Notes: generated by a model from the sequence alone, not told the origin. A stretch of 15,270 bases of DNA from CAYHPR01 sp964358895 (GCA_964358895.1 CAYHPR010000015.1:1-15270), one strand, 5' to 3'. Shown: positions 6,504 through 12,844, numbered from the stretch's first letter. A program made the numbers and translations.

Positions 6504-6734
6504 TTACCGCCTTTTCTTTTCTGCCATTCTCTTTATTAGCATTAGCCGGTTATATTCGGCGAGTGCCTCTCCGTAACTCATTGTTGACGTCTCAATTGGT
6601 CTGCCAGCCTCTTCTGAAGGGGCTCGCGGAATGACTTCTTTTTGCATAGTTTCGTAGCGAGCTATCTCATCAATCGCTTCTTTGAATGTCTTTCGAATCG
6701 TTTGAATTTTGTTTTGTGCATTTTCATTCGGCAT
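6504..6734 (-). CDS. Small charged protein between pilus ATPase and platform genes
   Basis: Not recognised. The 76-residue product is hydrophilic and helical, with no signal peptide or membrane segment: a helix IQTIRKTFKEAIDEIARYET, a Pro/Glu linker (VIPRAPSEEAGRPIETST), and a second helix with YGEALAEYNRLMLIKRMAEK ending in a basic cluster KKRR. A GGTGA ribosome site 5 bases before the ATG supports the start. It lies 66 bases after the ATPase stop and 140 bases before the first platform gene, on the same strand. A small cytoplasmic adaptor or regulator of the motor is a reasonable guess. Past its stop codon the purine-rich gap keeps both other frames open for a while with K/R-rich sequence, so a frameshifted or longer C-terminus cannot be excluded. 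Confidence 0.75.
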   Translation of the reverse strand: MPNENAQNKIQTIRKTFKEAIDEIARYETMQKEVIPRAPSEEAGRPIETSTMSYGEALAEYNRLMLIKRMAEKKRR

Positions 6735-6800
6735 TTATTCACCAACTTCCTATTTTATCTTCCATCATTTGCTGCCTGATCTTTTCTTTTTTACTTTCTC

Positions 6801-8480
6801 CTACACTTCCCATTCCCTATTCTTCTTCACAGCTTCCAATACGTTGTCAGATTTGAGATAGTAGTCAGCTGCAATTTTTCCAACCGAATTTATGTCGAAG
6901 TATTTCTTTCCAACCATCCATTTCAGTATCTTCACTTTTTCAGTTATGTCCTCTCGCATTTCTTTGACGGTCATACCTGTGTAAAGAGACAGGAGTTCGC
7001 TAAGTCTATTGAGCTGTCCAACCTCTTTCATATCATCACTCTTTGGATCCCAGCGATAGATTAAATTGGAACCTCCGTTCTTCGTGATTTCAGCAAATTC
7101 AAATGTCCTTCTTATTCCAGACCTTCTGTTTCTGAACTGAACAACGATGCCTCCGAGTGCAGGTATCACTGATTTCGGCAGCGAGATTGGTGGCGTGGTC
7201 AAACGCGTCACGCATTCTTCGCTGTTATCTGCGTGGATAGTGGCATATACGCTATGGCCCGTGTGCATTGCTTCGAAAAGCACTTCAGCTTCACGTTGTC
7301 GTCTTACTTCTCCGACGATAATTCTGTCAGGTCTCTGCCTTAAACTGTTGACCAGTAAGTCAATCATTTCAACAGCACCCTTTCCTTCTGGGTTTGGTTC
7401 ACGAGTTGTCATTGGTACCCAGTGTAAAAAGTCTGGGAGCGTAAGTTCACGTGTGTCTTCGATCGAAATAATGCGTTGATTCGGAGGGATCATACATGCC
7501 ATCGCATTTAGGAACGAAGTTTTACCACTGCCTGCTCCTCCAGAACTCAAAAGTGAAACTTCATTTTGAATGCATAGCCATATCAGCGAAGCAACTTCCG
7601 GAGTGATCGTACCTACCTCGATCAGATATGGTATAGTCCAAGGATTCTTTGAAAATTTACGTATTGATAACGTGTTACCATACGAAGAGATTGGCGTCAG
7701 GGTTGCATTTACACGGTCACCTGATGGAAGGTATGCATTCATCAATGGATTAAGGACATTGATTTGCCTTCCGACGCGTCTTCCAATGCTTGCTGCGTAT
7801 TCATAAACAGTTTCATCGCGTCTGATGTACAGGTTTGTTTTGCACCAGCCGTGTCTTTTGTGATAAACCCAAACGGGATCACTTGGATTATTGATTGCGA
7901 TATCCTCAAGGCTATCGTCTCCAATCAGAACCTCGAGATCTCCTAGTCCCAGAGTGTTTTGAAGCAAGTAAGAAATCAGCACTTGTCTCTTTTCAGGAGT
8001 CAGTCCATGAAACTGCCTCTCCAGAAGTTCAGTTGCCTTTTTTTCAAACTTGGCACGAACTTCTCTTCCTTTCTTCGGATCTATCAGCTCAGTAACATCA
8101 AGTTTAACTTGCGTAATTAGATCGCCTTTGATGGCGTTAAGAATAAGTTTTGTTCCTTCGGCCAACATCGGGATGGAAATGATGTATTGGGGGACATAAT
8201 CGCTTGTCTTCCTGCCGATTTTGACTGTAACTGGAATCCCATTTGCATCGAAAGAATATGCTTCTAATTCAGTTAGCTTTTCTTTTCTTTCTTCTTTTTC
8301 TTCCATTTCACGATGTCTTTCCGCTTCTTTTTCTTCATGTTCTACAGCTGTCTGTACACTCTCTTTATCCTCAGGACCTTCGGTGCCTGCTTGTAGAGCC
8401 TTTTTAATAAGCATTAATTCTTCTTCTTCGATATCCTCTTCTTTTTCCTCGATATCGTCATCCTGATCTTTTTTCGCCAC
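6801..8480 (-). CDS. Type IV pilus / type II secretion assembly ATPase (GspE/PilB/TadA family)
   Basis: Hexameric cytoplasmic motor that powers pilus assembly through the platform proteins. In 559 residues one sees a very acidic N-terminal coiled region (about 1-70), an N-domain to about 300, and the RecA-like domain. That domain has Walker A GGAGSGKT at 314-321, Asp box SIEDTREL at 339-346, Walker B RIIVGEVR at 386-393 (catalytic E391), and His box HTGHSVYATIHAD at 406-418. All motor residues are present. The start is GTG at 8480, supported by GGTGA 5 bases upstream. There is no tetracysteine zinc motif and none of the Arl genes beside it, so a type IV pilus-like or Tad-like machine fits better than an archaellum. 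It has its own TATA element, framed by an inverted repeat. Confidence 0.93.
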   Translation of the reverse strand: MAKKDQDDDIEEKEEDIEEEELMLIKKALQAGTEGPEDKESVQTAVEHEEKEAERHREMEEKEERKEKLTELEAYSFDANGIPVTVKIGRKTSDYVPQYIISIPMLAEGTKLILNAIKGDLITQVKLDVTELIDPKKGREVRAKFEKKATELLERQFHGLTPEKRQVLISYLLQNTLGLGDLEVLIGDDSLEDIAINNPSDPVWVYHKRHGWCKTNLYIRRDETVYEYAASIGRRVGRQINVLNPLMNAYLPSGDRVNATLTPISSYGNTLSIRKFSKNPWTIPYLIEVGTITPEVASLIWLCIQNEVSLLSSGGAGSGKTSFLNAMACMIPPNQRIISIEDTRELTLPDFLHWVPMTTREPNPEGKGAVEMIDLLVNSLRQRPDRIIVGEVRRQREAEVLFEAMHTGHSVYATIHADNSEECVTRLTTPPISLPKSVIPALGGIVVQFRNRRSGIRRTFEFAEITKNGGSNLIYRWDPKSDDMKEVGQLNRLSELLSLYTGMTVKEMREDITEKVKILKWMVGKKYFDINSVGKIAADYYLKSDNVLEAVKKNREWEV

Positions 8481-8521
8481 TCAATTCACCACATGTGACG
8501 GCCAATTTTTGGAATTTTTGA

Positions 8522-8544
8522 GTTTCACATTTTTAAATTGAAAC
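8522..8544 (-). promoter_or_regulatory. Pilus ATPase promoter with inverted repeat around the TATA element
   Basis: GTTTCA (8522-8527) and TGAAAC (8539-8544) are perfect inverted arms around CATTTTTAAAT. On the minus strand that spacer is a TATA-like ATTTAAAAATG. The centre lies about 54 bases before the GTG at 8480, giving a short leader that contains the GGTGA site. A dimeric regulator bound here would cover the TATA box. Confidence 0.5.
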
Positions 8545-8557
8545 GTTTTATCTCGGA

Positions 8558-8779
8558 TTAGCTACTAATCCATTCCAAATACACGGTCGTCAGTGTATAA
8601 CTGATCTTGATAAGTCCCTGGTTTTCAAGGATATAAGACCAATACTCAACCGTTTCCTGCGGTATATTTAATTCTTTTGATACTTCGGTGAGTTCTACCT
8701 TTTTCTTGTCAAAAAGAATACGCATAAATCTGTCAATGCCTGTAGTGATAAATCCTTCGTCAACAAACTCGTCTACCAT
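8558..8779 (-). CDS. Small winged-helix protein at the head of the pilus cluster
   Basis: The 73-residue product looks like a single winged helix-turn-helix: helix 1 GIDRFMRILFDKKK, helix 2 ELTEVSKELN, turn IPQ, recognition helix ETVEYWSYILENQGLI, then the strand-wing pattern KISYTLTTVYLEW. The pattern resembles the two repeats of the divergent gene at 8847, so the three domains may be related. It begins 67 bases from that gene, back to back, and ends 77 bases before the ATPase gene, which has its own promoter. It is probably either a transcriptional regulator of the pilus genes or a cytoplasmic scaffold using a winged-helix fold. Residues that would contact DNA cannot be judged from sequence alone. 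Confidence 0.75.
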   Translation of the reverse strand: MVDEFVDEGFITTGIDRFMRILFDKKKVELTEVSKELNIPQETVEYWSYILENQGLIKISYTLTTVYLEWISS

Positions 8780-8804
8780 AGCTTCACATATATAGAACTC
8801 GGAT

Positions 8805-8820
8805 CCTTTTTTTAATCTTC
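8805..8820. promoter_or_regulatory. A/T tract at the exact centre of the divergent winged-helix gene pair
   Basis: CTTTTTTTAATC is the only TATA-like stretch at suitable distance in the 67-base spacer. It lies about 34 bases from both start codons (8779 and 8847). One element, or two overlapping ones on opposite strands, could serve both genes. A second candidate, CTATATATG, lies only 7-15 bases before the minus-strand ATG, too close to be its TATA box. Confidence 0.45.
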
Positions 8821-8846
8821 TGCTCGATTCCTAAGTATACGATAAT

Positions 8847-9596
8847 ATGGTAGAATCAGATCCGTCCAGAAATCAACAGAAAGCATCAATAGACCCAGCC
8901 ACATTATCTGCGTTAGAAAAATCTATTTATCTCGATGCAGGTGAGAAAGGCGTTCTGCTTTTCAGGATGGCTGATGGAAAAACAACGATAGACCAAGCTG
9001 CTGAAGCAATTGGTTTGACTCAGGAAGAAACCAATGATCTGATAGAAAAATTGAAATCAAAATATATCTTTCTTGAATTCGAAGAGGTAAAAAAAGAAAC
9101 AATTGTTATAGAGAAAAAACAGGAAGTAACTCCGATAGACCTCCCAAAAAAGACTGCTGCGGATTCAATGACTTCCTTTACTCTAGGTTCTGAGCTCGCA
9201 ATTCGATTCGGGCCTGCAGGGAAAAAAATATACGATATTATAGACGGTAAGTTTGATACAACTCAGATTGCAGCAGAAGCCCTTGTGCCATTAGACTTTG
9301 TTGATGATGTGCTCTGGTTTTTATCAGAAAGGAAACAGTTGCACTTCACAAAATTGAAGACAGACGACATAAAAAATAGGTATGGTTCAATTGGTTTTCG
9401 TATCTACAATGAATATGGCAGAGAAGGGATTTTCATTTACGTGCTTCTTCAGAAGCTTGCTGATCCGTTCTCGTCAATAAGAATTTCAGGAATCGATGAA
9501 GTAAAAGCATTGGACATGTATGAATTTATTCACAAGACTGCAAATCTACCATTTCCATTCAACAAAAAAGACATGCTGACGTTGCTGAAAAGATGA
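8847..9596 (+). CDS. Tandem winged-helix protein divergent from the pilus cluster
   Basis: Family not recognised. The 249-residue product contains two similar winged-helix-like units. The first is at about 30-80 (DGKTTIDQAAEAIGLTQEET, then NDLIEKLKSKYIFLEFEE). The second is at about 120-170 (DGKFDTTQIAAEALVPLDFV, then DDVLWFLSERKQLHFTKL). They are joined by a Lys/Glu-rich linker with VIEKKQEVTPIDLPKK. A third helical part (about 175-249) contains FRIYNEYGREGIFIYVLLQK. It has no signal peptide or membrane helix. The location suggests control of, or partnership with, the pilus machinery; the small 73-residue protein across the spacer has a similar fold. DNA binding is plausible but unproven, since such repeats also serve as protein-protein modules. 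It ends 32 bases from the convergent RelE-type gene. Confidence 0.8.
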   Translation: MVESDPSRNQQKASIDPATLSALEKSIYLDAGEKGVLLFRMADGKTTIDQAAEAIGLTQEETNDLIEKLKSKYIFLEFEEVKKETIVIEKKQEVTPIDLPKKTAADSMTSFTLGSELAIRFGPAGKKIYDIIDGKFDTTQIAAEALVPLDFVDDVLWFLSERKQLHFTKLKTDDIKNRYGSIGFRIYNEYGREGIFIYVLLQKLADPFSSIRISGIDEVKALDMYEFIHKTANLPFPFNKKDMLTLLKR

Positions 9597-9628
9597 AGAA
9601 ATTAAATTGGTCGCTAAGTTATCGCATT

Positions 9629-9889
9629 CTATTTGAATGACTTATACCAGCGTTCATACTCTTTATGATTTTTGAAGCAATGTAAAATGTAGCATACTTC
9701 ATCTTCAATCTGATAAACAATTCTTGCCTGTCTTGTAACTTCCTCTACATTAAATGGAACACCGAATTTCATATGCCTTCTAGAGGGCATTCCAGCTATC
9801 TTTTCTGCATGTTTTATAAAGAGTTTTCGAATGTTCGTATCTAATTCGTCTAATTCTTTTTCTGCTTTTTCAGAGAATTCAATTCTCAT
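9629..9889 (-). CDS. relE: RelE/ParE-superfamily toxin
   Basis: The 86-residue product has the typical order of the family. It starts with MRIEFSEKAEKELDELD, a helix pair to about residue 35 (IRKLFIKHAEKIAG), then the beta-sheet with FNVEEVTRQARIVYQIEDE and VCYILHCFKNHKEYERWY. RelE toxins cut mRNA in the ribosomal A site; the expected basic residues are present (R and K on the central strands, then H/K near the C-terminal Tyr). The exact catalytic set varies between subfamilies, so activity is inferred. It starts 4 bases after the antitoxin stop and shares its promoter. The length is normal, and the pair looks intact. Which target the enzyme cuts, or whether it is instead a ParE-type gyrase poison, cannot be told from sequence alone. 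Confidence 0.82.
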   Translation of the reverse strand: MRIEFSEKAEKELDELDTNIRKLFIKHAEKIAGMPSRRHMKFGVPFNVEEVTRQARIVYQIEDEVCYILHCFKNHKEYERWYKSFK

Positions 9890-9893
9890 TATT

Positions 9894-10130
9894 TCACAGC
9901 CTATACTTCTTCTTTATTTGACCTAGACTCTTAGTTTTTATTTTGCCTTCTTCGATTTCCTGCATTTCAATTTCTATTCCTTTATTTACTAGTTTAACTT
10001 CTTCTTCTTCCAACTGCCTTTCATAAGCCAGCAGTGCTTGTCTTATAACCTCTGTTTGATTTCCTGCGTATCCTTTTTCAATTACTTTTTTTACTATTGC
10101 CTCGTAAGGAACGTCTAAGTTTATGTTCAC
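9894..10130 (-). CDS. Ribbon-helix-helix antitoxin
   Basis: The 78-residue product opens with a short beta strand (MNINLDVP), then two helices with the RHH pattern: EAIVKKVIEKGYAGNQTEVI and RQALLAYERQL. A charged, probably flexible C-terminal half with KTKSLGQIKKKYRL would wrap the toxin. RHH antitoxins dimerise, bind operator repeats in their own promoter, and neutralise the toxin encoded next. The start is GTG at 10130, with GGTGA just upstream; an ATG five bases earlier is in another frame and closes within 20 codons. The promoter region contains three evenly spaced copies of ATGTRCA, which fits autoregulation. Gene order, antitoxin first and toxin 4 bases later, is standard. Confidence 0.82.
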   Translation of the reverse strand: MNINLDVPYEAIVKKVIEKGYAGNQTEVIRQALLAYERQLEEEEVKLVNKGIEIEMQEIEEGKIKTKSLGQIKKKYRL

Positions 10131-10149
10131 TCATCTCACCTATCAGTGT

Positions 10150-10203
10150 ATGTGCAGTAAACTATATAAAGGATGTGCATTGGATATTAAGTTGAATGTA
10201 CAT
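10150..10203 (-). promoter_or_regulatory. Toxin-antitoxin promoter with three operator-like repeats 23 bases apart
   Basis: ATGTGCA begins at 10150 and at 10173, and ATGTACA begins at 10196, so the period is exactly 23 bases. The third copy lies in the perfect palindrome AATGTACATT (10195-10204). The TATA element TTTATATAGT (10170-10161, minus strand) sits between the first two copies, about 35 bases before the GTG at 10130. The likely binder is the antitoxin itself. Confidence 0.65.
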
Positions 10204-10250
10204 TAAGAGTATATTCAGATACGCAATTAATAACATTTTTCAATCTTTCA

Positions 10251-10727
10251 TCAATCAAGCTGCAGTAAAACAATCTTTTCAATTATCTGCTTATCGAGGT
10301 CACTCTTAGGGTTGAGATTGAAAAGCTGTGCAACAGCTTTCCTGTTTCCATGGACAAATCTTTTCTCATTCGATTCCAACAGTCTGAGTATTTTTTTCTT
10401 ATTTCCTATGCATCCAATTACAATTCTCTTCGGATCCTTCACTCCCACTCGCTCAGTTGCTTCTTTCAACTGCCTGCTGCCAGCAGCTCTGAGAAGAACT
10501 TCCAAACCCTTATCTCTCATTATATTCTTTCCATTTTCAAATGCCTTGAGGGCATGAAAAAAAGCAAATTTGACATGGATCGGGCTAACAATTGTATCTG
10601 CATCAAAAACTTGGACAAGCTGAGCAGAGCTTGCCTTATTTAACTCACTAACTTTTTTGATCAGTTCCTCCTTTGTAAGCTTACTTTCGCCTGCAATAAC
10701 CTCAGCGTCTCTTAGCATTTTTTTCAT
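10251..10727 (-). CDS. cgi121: KEOPS complex subunit Cgi121
   Basis: Subunit of the KEOPS complex (with Kae1, Bud32, Pcc1) that makes the t6A modification at position 37 of ANN-decoding tRNAs; Cgi121 helps recruit tRNA and binds Bud32. The 158 residues match the archaeal family size. Recognised blocks: VQVFDADTIVSPIHVKFAFF with HALKAFENGKN (the 'A...HL..A...A...' core), then LEVLLRAAGSRQLKEATERV, a helix pair with conserved SxQIxxA-type sequence, and KRIVIGCIGNKKKILRLLES. The start is ATG 10727, preceded by a strong GGAGG (10733-10737), 5 bases away; a TATA element lies further up. No other KEOPS gene is in view. It is divergent from the S8e gene. IleRS and KEOPS both act on ANN-reading tRNAs such as tRNA-Ile, though the two loci are 10 kb apart. 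Confidence 0.88.
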   Translation of the reverse strand: MKKMLRDAEVIAGESKLTKEELIKKVSELNKASSAQLVQVFDADTIVSPIHVKFAFFHALKAFENGKNIMRDKGLEVLLRAAGSRQLKEATERVGVKDPKRIVIGCIGNKKKILRLLESNEKRFVHGNRKAVAQLFNLNPKSDLDKQIIEKIVLLQLD

Positions 10728-10770
10728 ATTATCCTCCTTTGTTTCTATATCCTCTAGTCCTTTACAAAGA

Positions 10771-10780
10771 ATTTATAAGC
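10771..10780 (-). promoter_or_regulatory. TATA-like element for cgi121
   Basis: On the minus strand it reads GCTTATAAAT, centred about 49 bases before the ATG at 10727. A start site near 10750 leaves a leader of roughly 23 bases holding the GGAGG at 10737-10733. Confidence 0.5.
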
Positions 10781-10789
10781 ATTAATACA

Positions 10790-10797
10790 TTATATAG
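10790..10797 (+). promoter_or_regulatory. TATA-like element for ribosomal protein S8e
   Basis: TTATATAG is centred about 56 bases before the S8e ATG at 10850. Transcription would start near 10820 and leave a leader of about 30 bases containing AAGGTGA (10839-10845) as ribosome site. Confidence 0.5.
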
Positions 10798-10805
10798 ATA
10801 CTAAT

Positions 10806-10833
10806 AATTCGAATGGCTGTGTGTTTTCGAATT
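10806..10833. repeat. Eight-base inverted repeat over the predicted S8e transcription start
   Basis: AATTCGAA (10806-10813) and TTCGAATT (10826-10833) are perfect inverted copies 12 bases apart. Each arm also contains the self-complementary TTCGAA. The predicted start site (about 10820) falls in the spacer, so a DNA-level operator is more likely than an RNA hairpin. Confidence 0.55.
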
Positions 10834-10849
10834 CTTTTAAGGTGAATTT

Positions 10850-11236
10850 ATGCACGAATATCATGGATCAAAACTATCAAAGAAAGGAACTGGCGGGAAG
10901 ACGAGAAGCATTAGTGATAAAAAGAAGTCACAGGTTGGGGGATTCTTCTCTGCAACAAAAGTTGCTCAGAAGGAAGTAGCCAAATCTGTAAGAGTTCGTG
11001 GTGGAAGTAGAAAAACAATCAGACAATATTCGAATACTGCAAATGTTGTCATGCCTGATAAAACTATGAAGAAGGTAAAGATTATCCGCGTCCTCGAATC
11101 ACCTAACAACCGACATTATGCAAGAATGAACGTAATGACAAAGGGAGTAGTGATTGAAACAGAAGTCGGTAAGGCAAGAATAACTTCGCGACCTGGCCAG
11201 CATGGTGTCATTAACGCCGTATTAATAACGCAATAA
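10850..11236 (+). CDS. rps8e: Small-subunit ribosomal protein S8e
   Basis: Archaeal/eukaryotic small-subunit ribosomal protein with a beta-barrel fold. The 128 residues match archaeal homologues. Signature blocks are clear: KKGTGGKTRSISDKKKSQVG near the start, VRVRGGSRKTIRQYSNTANV in the middle, RVLESPNNRHYARMNVMTKG and VIETEVGKARITSRPGQHG near the end. The start ATG at 10850 is preceded by AAGGTGA and a TATA element. The usual MARWQG-type N-terminus is replaced by MHEYHGSKLSKKG, a normal amount of variation. It stands alone, divergent from cgi121. An upstream ATG at 10813 opens only a ten-codon frame and is probably upstream of the transcript start. The next gene has its own promoter. Confidence 0.97.
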   Translation: MHEYHGSKLSKKGTGGKTRSISDKKKSQVGGFFSATKVAQKEVAKSVRVRGGSRKTIRQYSNTANVVMPDKTMKKVKIIRVLESPNNRHYARMNVMTKGVVIETEVGKARITSRPGQHGVINAVLITQ

Positions 11237-11304
11237 ATATTCGATATTCAGAAAATCCTAAAAATCGTAGTAACTAAATTGCTAGGAAGTAATAGAAACC
11301 GAAG

Positions 11305-11345
11305 TAAAAAATTATTAGGAAATACAAAAACCATAGGTTGTTGTT
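11305..11345 (+). promoter_or_regulatory. Thioredoxin promoter and leader, near-copy of the TadC-like gene's leader
   Basis: A TATA-like AAAAAATTATT (about 11305-11315) is centred 35 bases before the ATG. Bases 11318-11348, from GGAAATAC through the ATG, differ at one position from the leader of the platform gene at 5372. The A/T stretch before it is also similar in both places (GTAAA-rich, ending TAGG). Confidence 0.6.
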
Positions 11346-11660
11346 ATGACAGATGTAACTGAAGCAACTTTTGAAAAAGAAGTGCTCAAATCAAAAGAAC
11401 CTGTACTTGTTGACTTTTGGGCGGTTTGGTGCGGTCCATGCCGTATACTTAGTCCAACTGTAGAAGAGCTAGGGAAGAGTGGAAAGATTAAGGTTGCAAA
11501 AGTGAATGTCGATGACAATCGAGATCTTGCAGCAAAGTTCAGAATCTTCAGTATTCCAACTCTGATTATCTTTAAGGACGGAAAACCTGTCGAGTCAAAG
11601 GTTGGTGTGATGTCAAAGTCACAACTTGAAGCATGGATTGACAGTGTGAAAGGAAAGTAG
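11346..11660 (+). CDS. trxA: Thioredoxin
   Basis: Cytoplasmic protein disulfide reductase. The 104 residues form a complete single thioredoxin domain. The active site WCGPC is at residues 28-32, the buried Asp is in LVDFW (residue 23), and the cis-proline is Pro71 in FSIPTLIIF, followed by the FKDGKPV turn and the closing helix LEAWIDSV. There is no signal peptide, so it acts in the cytoplasm. The ATG is immediately preceded by the TTGTTGTT leader shared with a pilus platform gene. It is probably a single-gene transcript; the next gene has its own TATA element 66 bases later. No thioredoxin reductase is in the window. A glutaredoxin-like or protein-disulfide-isomerase role is less likely given the exact CGPC. 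Confidence 0.96.
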   Translation: MTDVTEATFEKEVLKSKEPVLVDFWAVWCGPCRILSPTVEELGKSGKIKVAKVNVDDNRDLAAKFRIFSIPTLIIFKDGKPVESKVGVMSKSQLEAWIDSVKGK

Positions 11661-11725
11661 AGTAAGTAAAAGAAAGTAAACGGAAAAGGAAACGAGACTA
11701 ATGTAACAAGTCAGGTAACCTAAAC

Positions 11726-11735
11726 TATTTTTAAA
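11726..11735 (+). promoter_or_regulatory. TATA-like element for the KaiC-like / prepilin operon
   Basis: TATTTTTAAA is centred 25-26 bases before the ATG at 11756, the spacing of a leaderless transcript. The next two genes have ribosome sites but no promoter of this kind, so this element probably drives all three. Confidence 0.6.
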
Positions 11736-11755
11736 CCGCTCATTCAATTTGTTGT

Positions 11756-12844
11756 ATGGGCAAAAAACGAAAAACTTCTTCAAGAAACATTTCAAAGAAG
11801 ACTTCTAAAAACGGAAAGAGATCAAAGTCTGTAAAACGTTCCGTTAAAGGTAATGCTAAGACCTCTGTTCTTGAGATTTTGGAAGAGCTGCAGTCAAAAA
11901 CTAAAGAGATTGAGCAGAGGAAAAAAGAAGCAATTAAGGAAATGGAAAAAGAAAAAAAACAAACAGCATCGAGCAAGGTTAGAACAGAAAAAGGACGGAA
12001 AGAGTCGGAAACAACTACAGTTATTCCTAAATTTTCTCAGCCAAAAACAGCCGAAGAAAGAAGAGCTGAACCAAAGACTTCTCCTGCAGAATCATTCGGG
12101 CCAGAAGTTTCACGAGAGCGCATAAGCATATCGAAAATATCGCGCATAAAGACGGGCATTCCTGGCCTAGACGAAATGACAACTGGTGGATTCGAGCAGC
12201 GATCAATAGTTCTTATCAACGGTGATCCAGGCGGGGGAAAAACAGTTTTCGGACTTCAATACCTTTACGAAGGTGCGAAGCAGAATGAAGCTGGCATATA
12301 CATTAGTTTCGGCGGTGAGCCACGAGAACTTCTTTATCCGCGTATGCTTCAATTCGGAATGGATTTTCAAGATCTTGAGGACAAGAAATTATTTTTCGTT
12401 ATTGAATACCAGCCACATGAAGTTGCAAAGCTTATGCAGGAAGAAGGCGGAACGATTTATGACATCATTACTTCTTACAATGTGAAGCGAATTGTTGTGG
12501 ATCCCATCTCACCTTATCTTATTCAGTTCAACACCCTTTACGATGCAAGACTTGCTCTCGTCAGGTTGTTCAGTGTATTCAGAAAATTTGGTGCAACAAC
12601 ACTACTGCTGAACGAATATTCACCAAATCTAACTGTTCCTTCGTCAGTTCTTGCAGAATTTCTTGCTGACGGAGTAATTAATTTAATTCATACGCGGTCG
12701 CCAGATGGGATACAAATTAGAGGCATAGAAATATGGAAACTTTCAGGGATTCCACATACAGAAGTTGCACGTCCATTTGCATTTACAAAGAAAGGAATTA
12801 CAATTTATCCGTCTGAGAGACTCTTTATTTCTTCAAAGAAGTAA
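11756..12844 (+). CDS. KaiC/RadA-superfamily ATPase with long basic N-terminal tail
   Basis: RecA-fold ATPase of the archaeal KaiC-like group, which includes the archaellum protein ArlH. Residues 1-38 are very Lys/Arg/Ser-rich, 38-72 look like a coiled coil (SVLEILEELQSKTKEIEQRK), and 72-125 are a charged linker. The KaiC domain follows, opening with IKTGIPGLDEMTTGGFEQRS. Walker A is GDPGGGKT at 156-163; Walker B is KRIVVDP at 244-250. Where KaiC has the paired catalytic glutamates (SFEE), this protein has SFGG (residues 184-187), with a Glu only at 188, so it may bind ATP and hydrolyse it poorly. The basic tail could bind nucleic acid or membrane lipid. The prepilin gene starts 39 bases after the stop, which suggests an ArlH-like regulatory role in the pilus system. 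Circadian function is not implied. Confidence 0.85.
   Translation: MGKKRKTSSRNISKKTSKNGKRSKSVKRSVKGNAKTSVLEILEELQSKTKEIEQRKKEAIKEMEKEKKQTASSKVRTEKGRKESETTTVIPKFSQPKTAEERRAEPKTSPAESFGPEVSRERISISKISRIKTGIPGLDEMTTGGFEQRSIVLINGDPGGGKTVFGLQYLYEGAKQNEAGIYISFGGEPRELLYPRMLQFGMDFQDLEDKKLFFVIEYQPHEVAKLMQEEGGTIYDIITSYNVKRIVVDPISPYLIQFNTLYDARLALVRLFSVFRKFGATTLLLNEYSPNLTVPSSVLAEFLADGVINLIHTRSPDGIQIRGIEIWKLSGIPHTEVARPFAFTKKGITIYPSERLFISSKK

Noticed and set aside
8221..8466. Ser-rich 81-residue plus-strand protein
   Set aside because: It is the antisense of the acidic, Glu-rich N-terminus of the pilus ATPase; poly-Ser is the usual shadow of Glu-rich coding sequence.
3813..8480. Archaellum (arl) operon
   Set aside because: There is no archaellin, ArlF, ArlG or ArlH in the cluster, and the platform is split into two proteins instead of one ArlJ.
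10813..10845. Ten-codon upstream frame (MAVCFRILLR) before S8e
   Set aside because: The predicted transcription start (about 10820) lies downstream of its ATG, and it has no ribosome site; probably chance.
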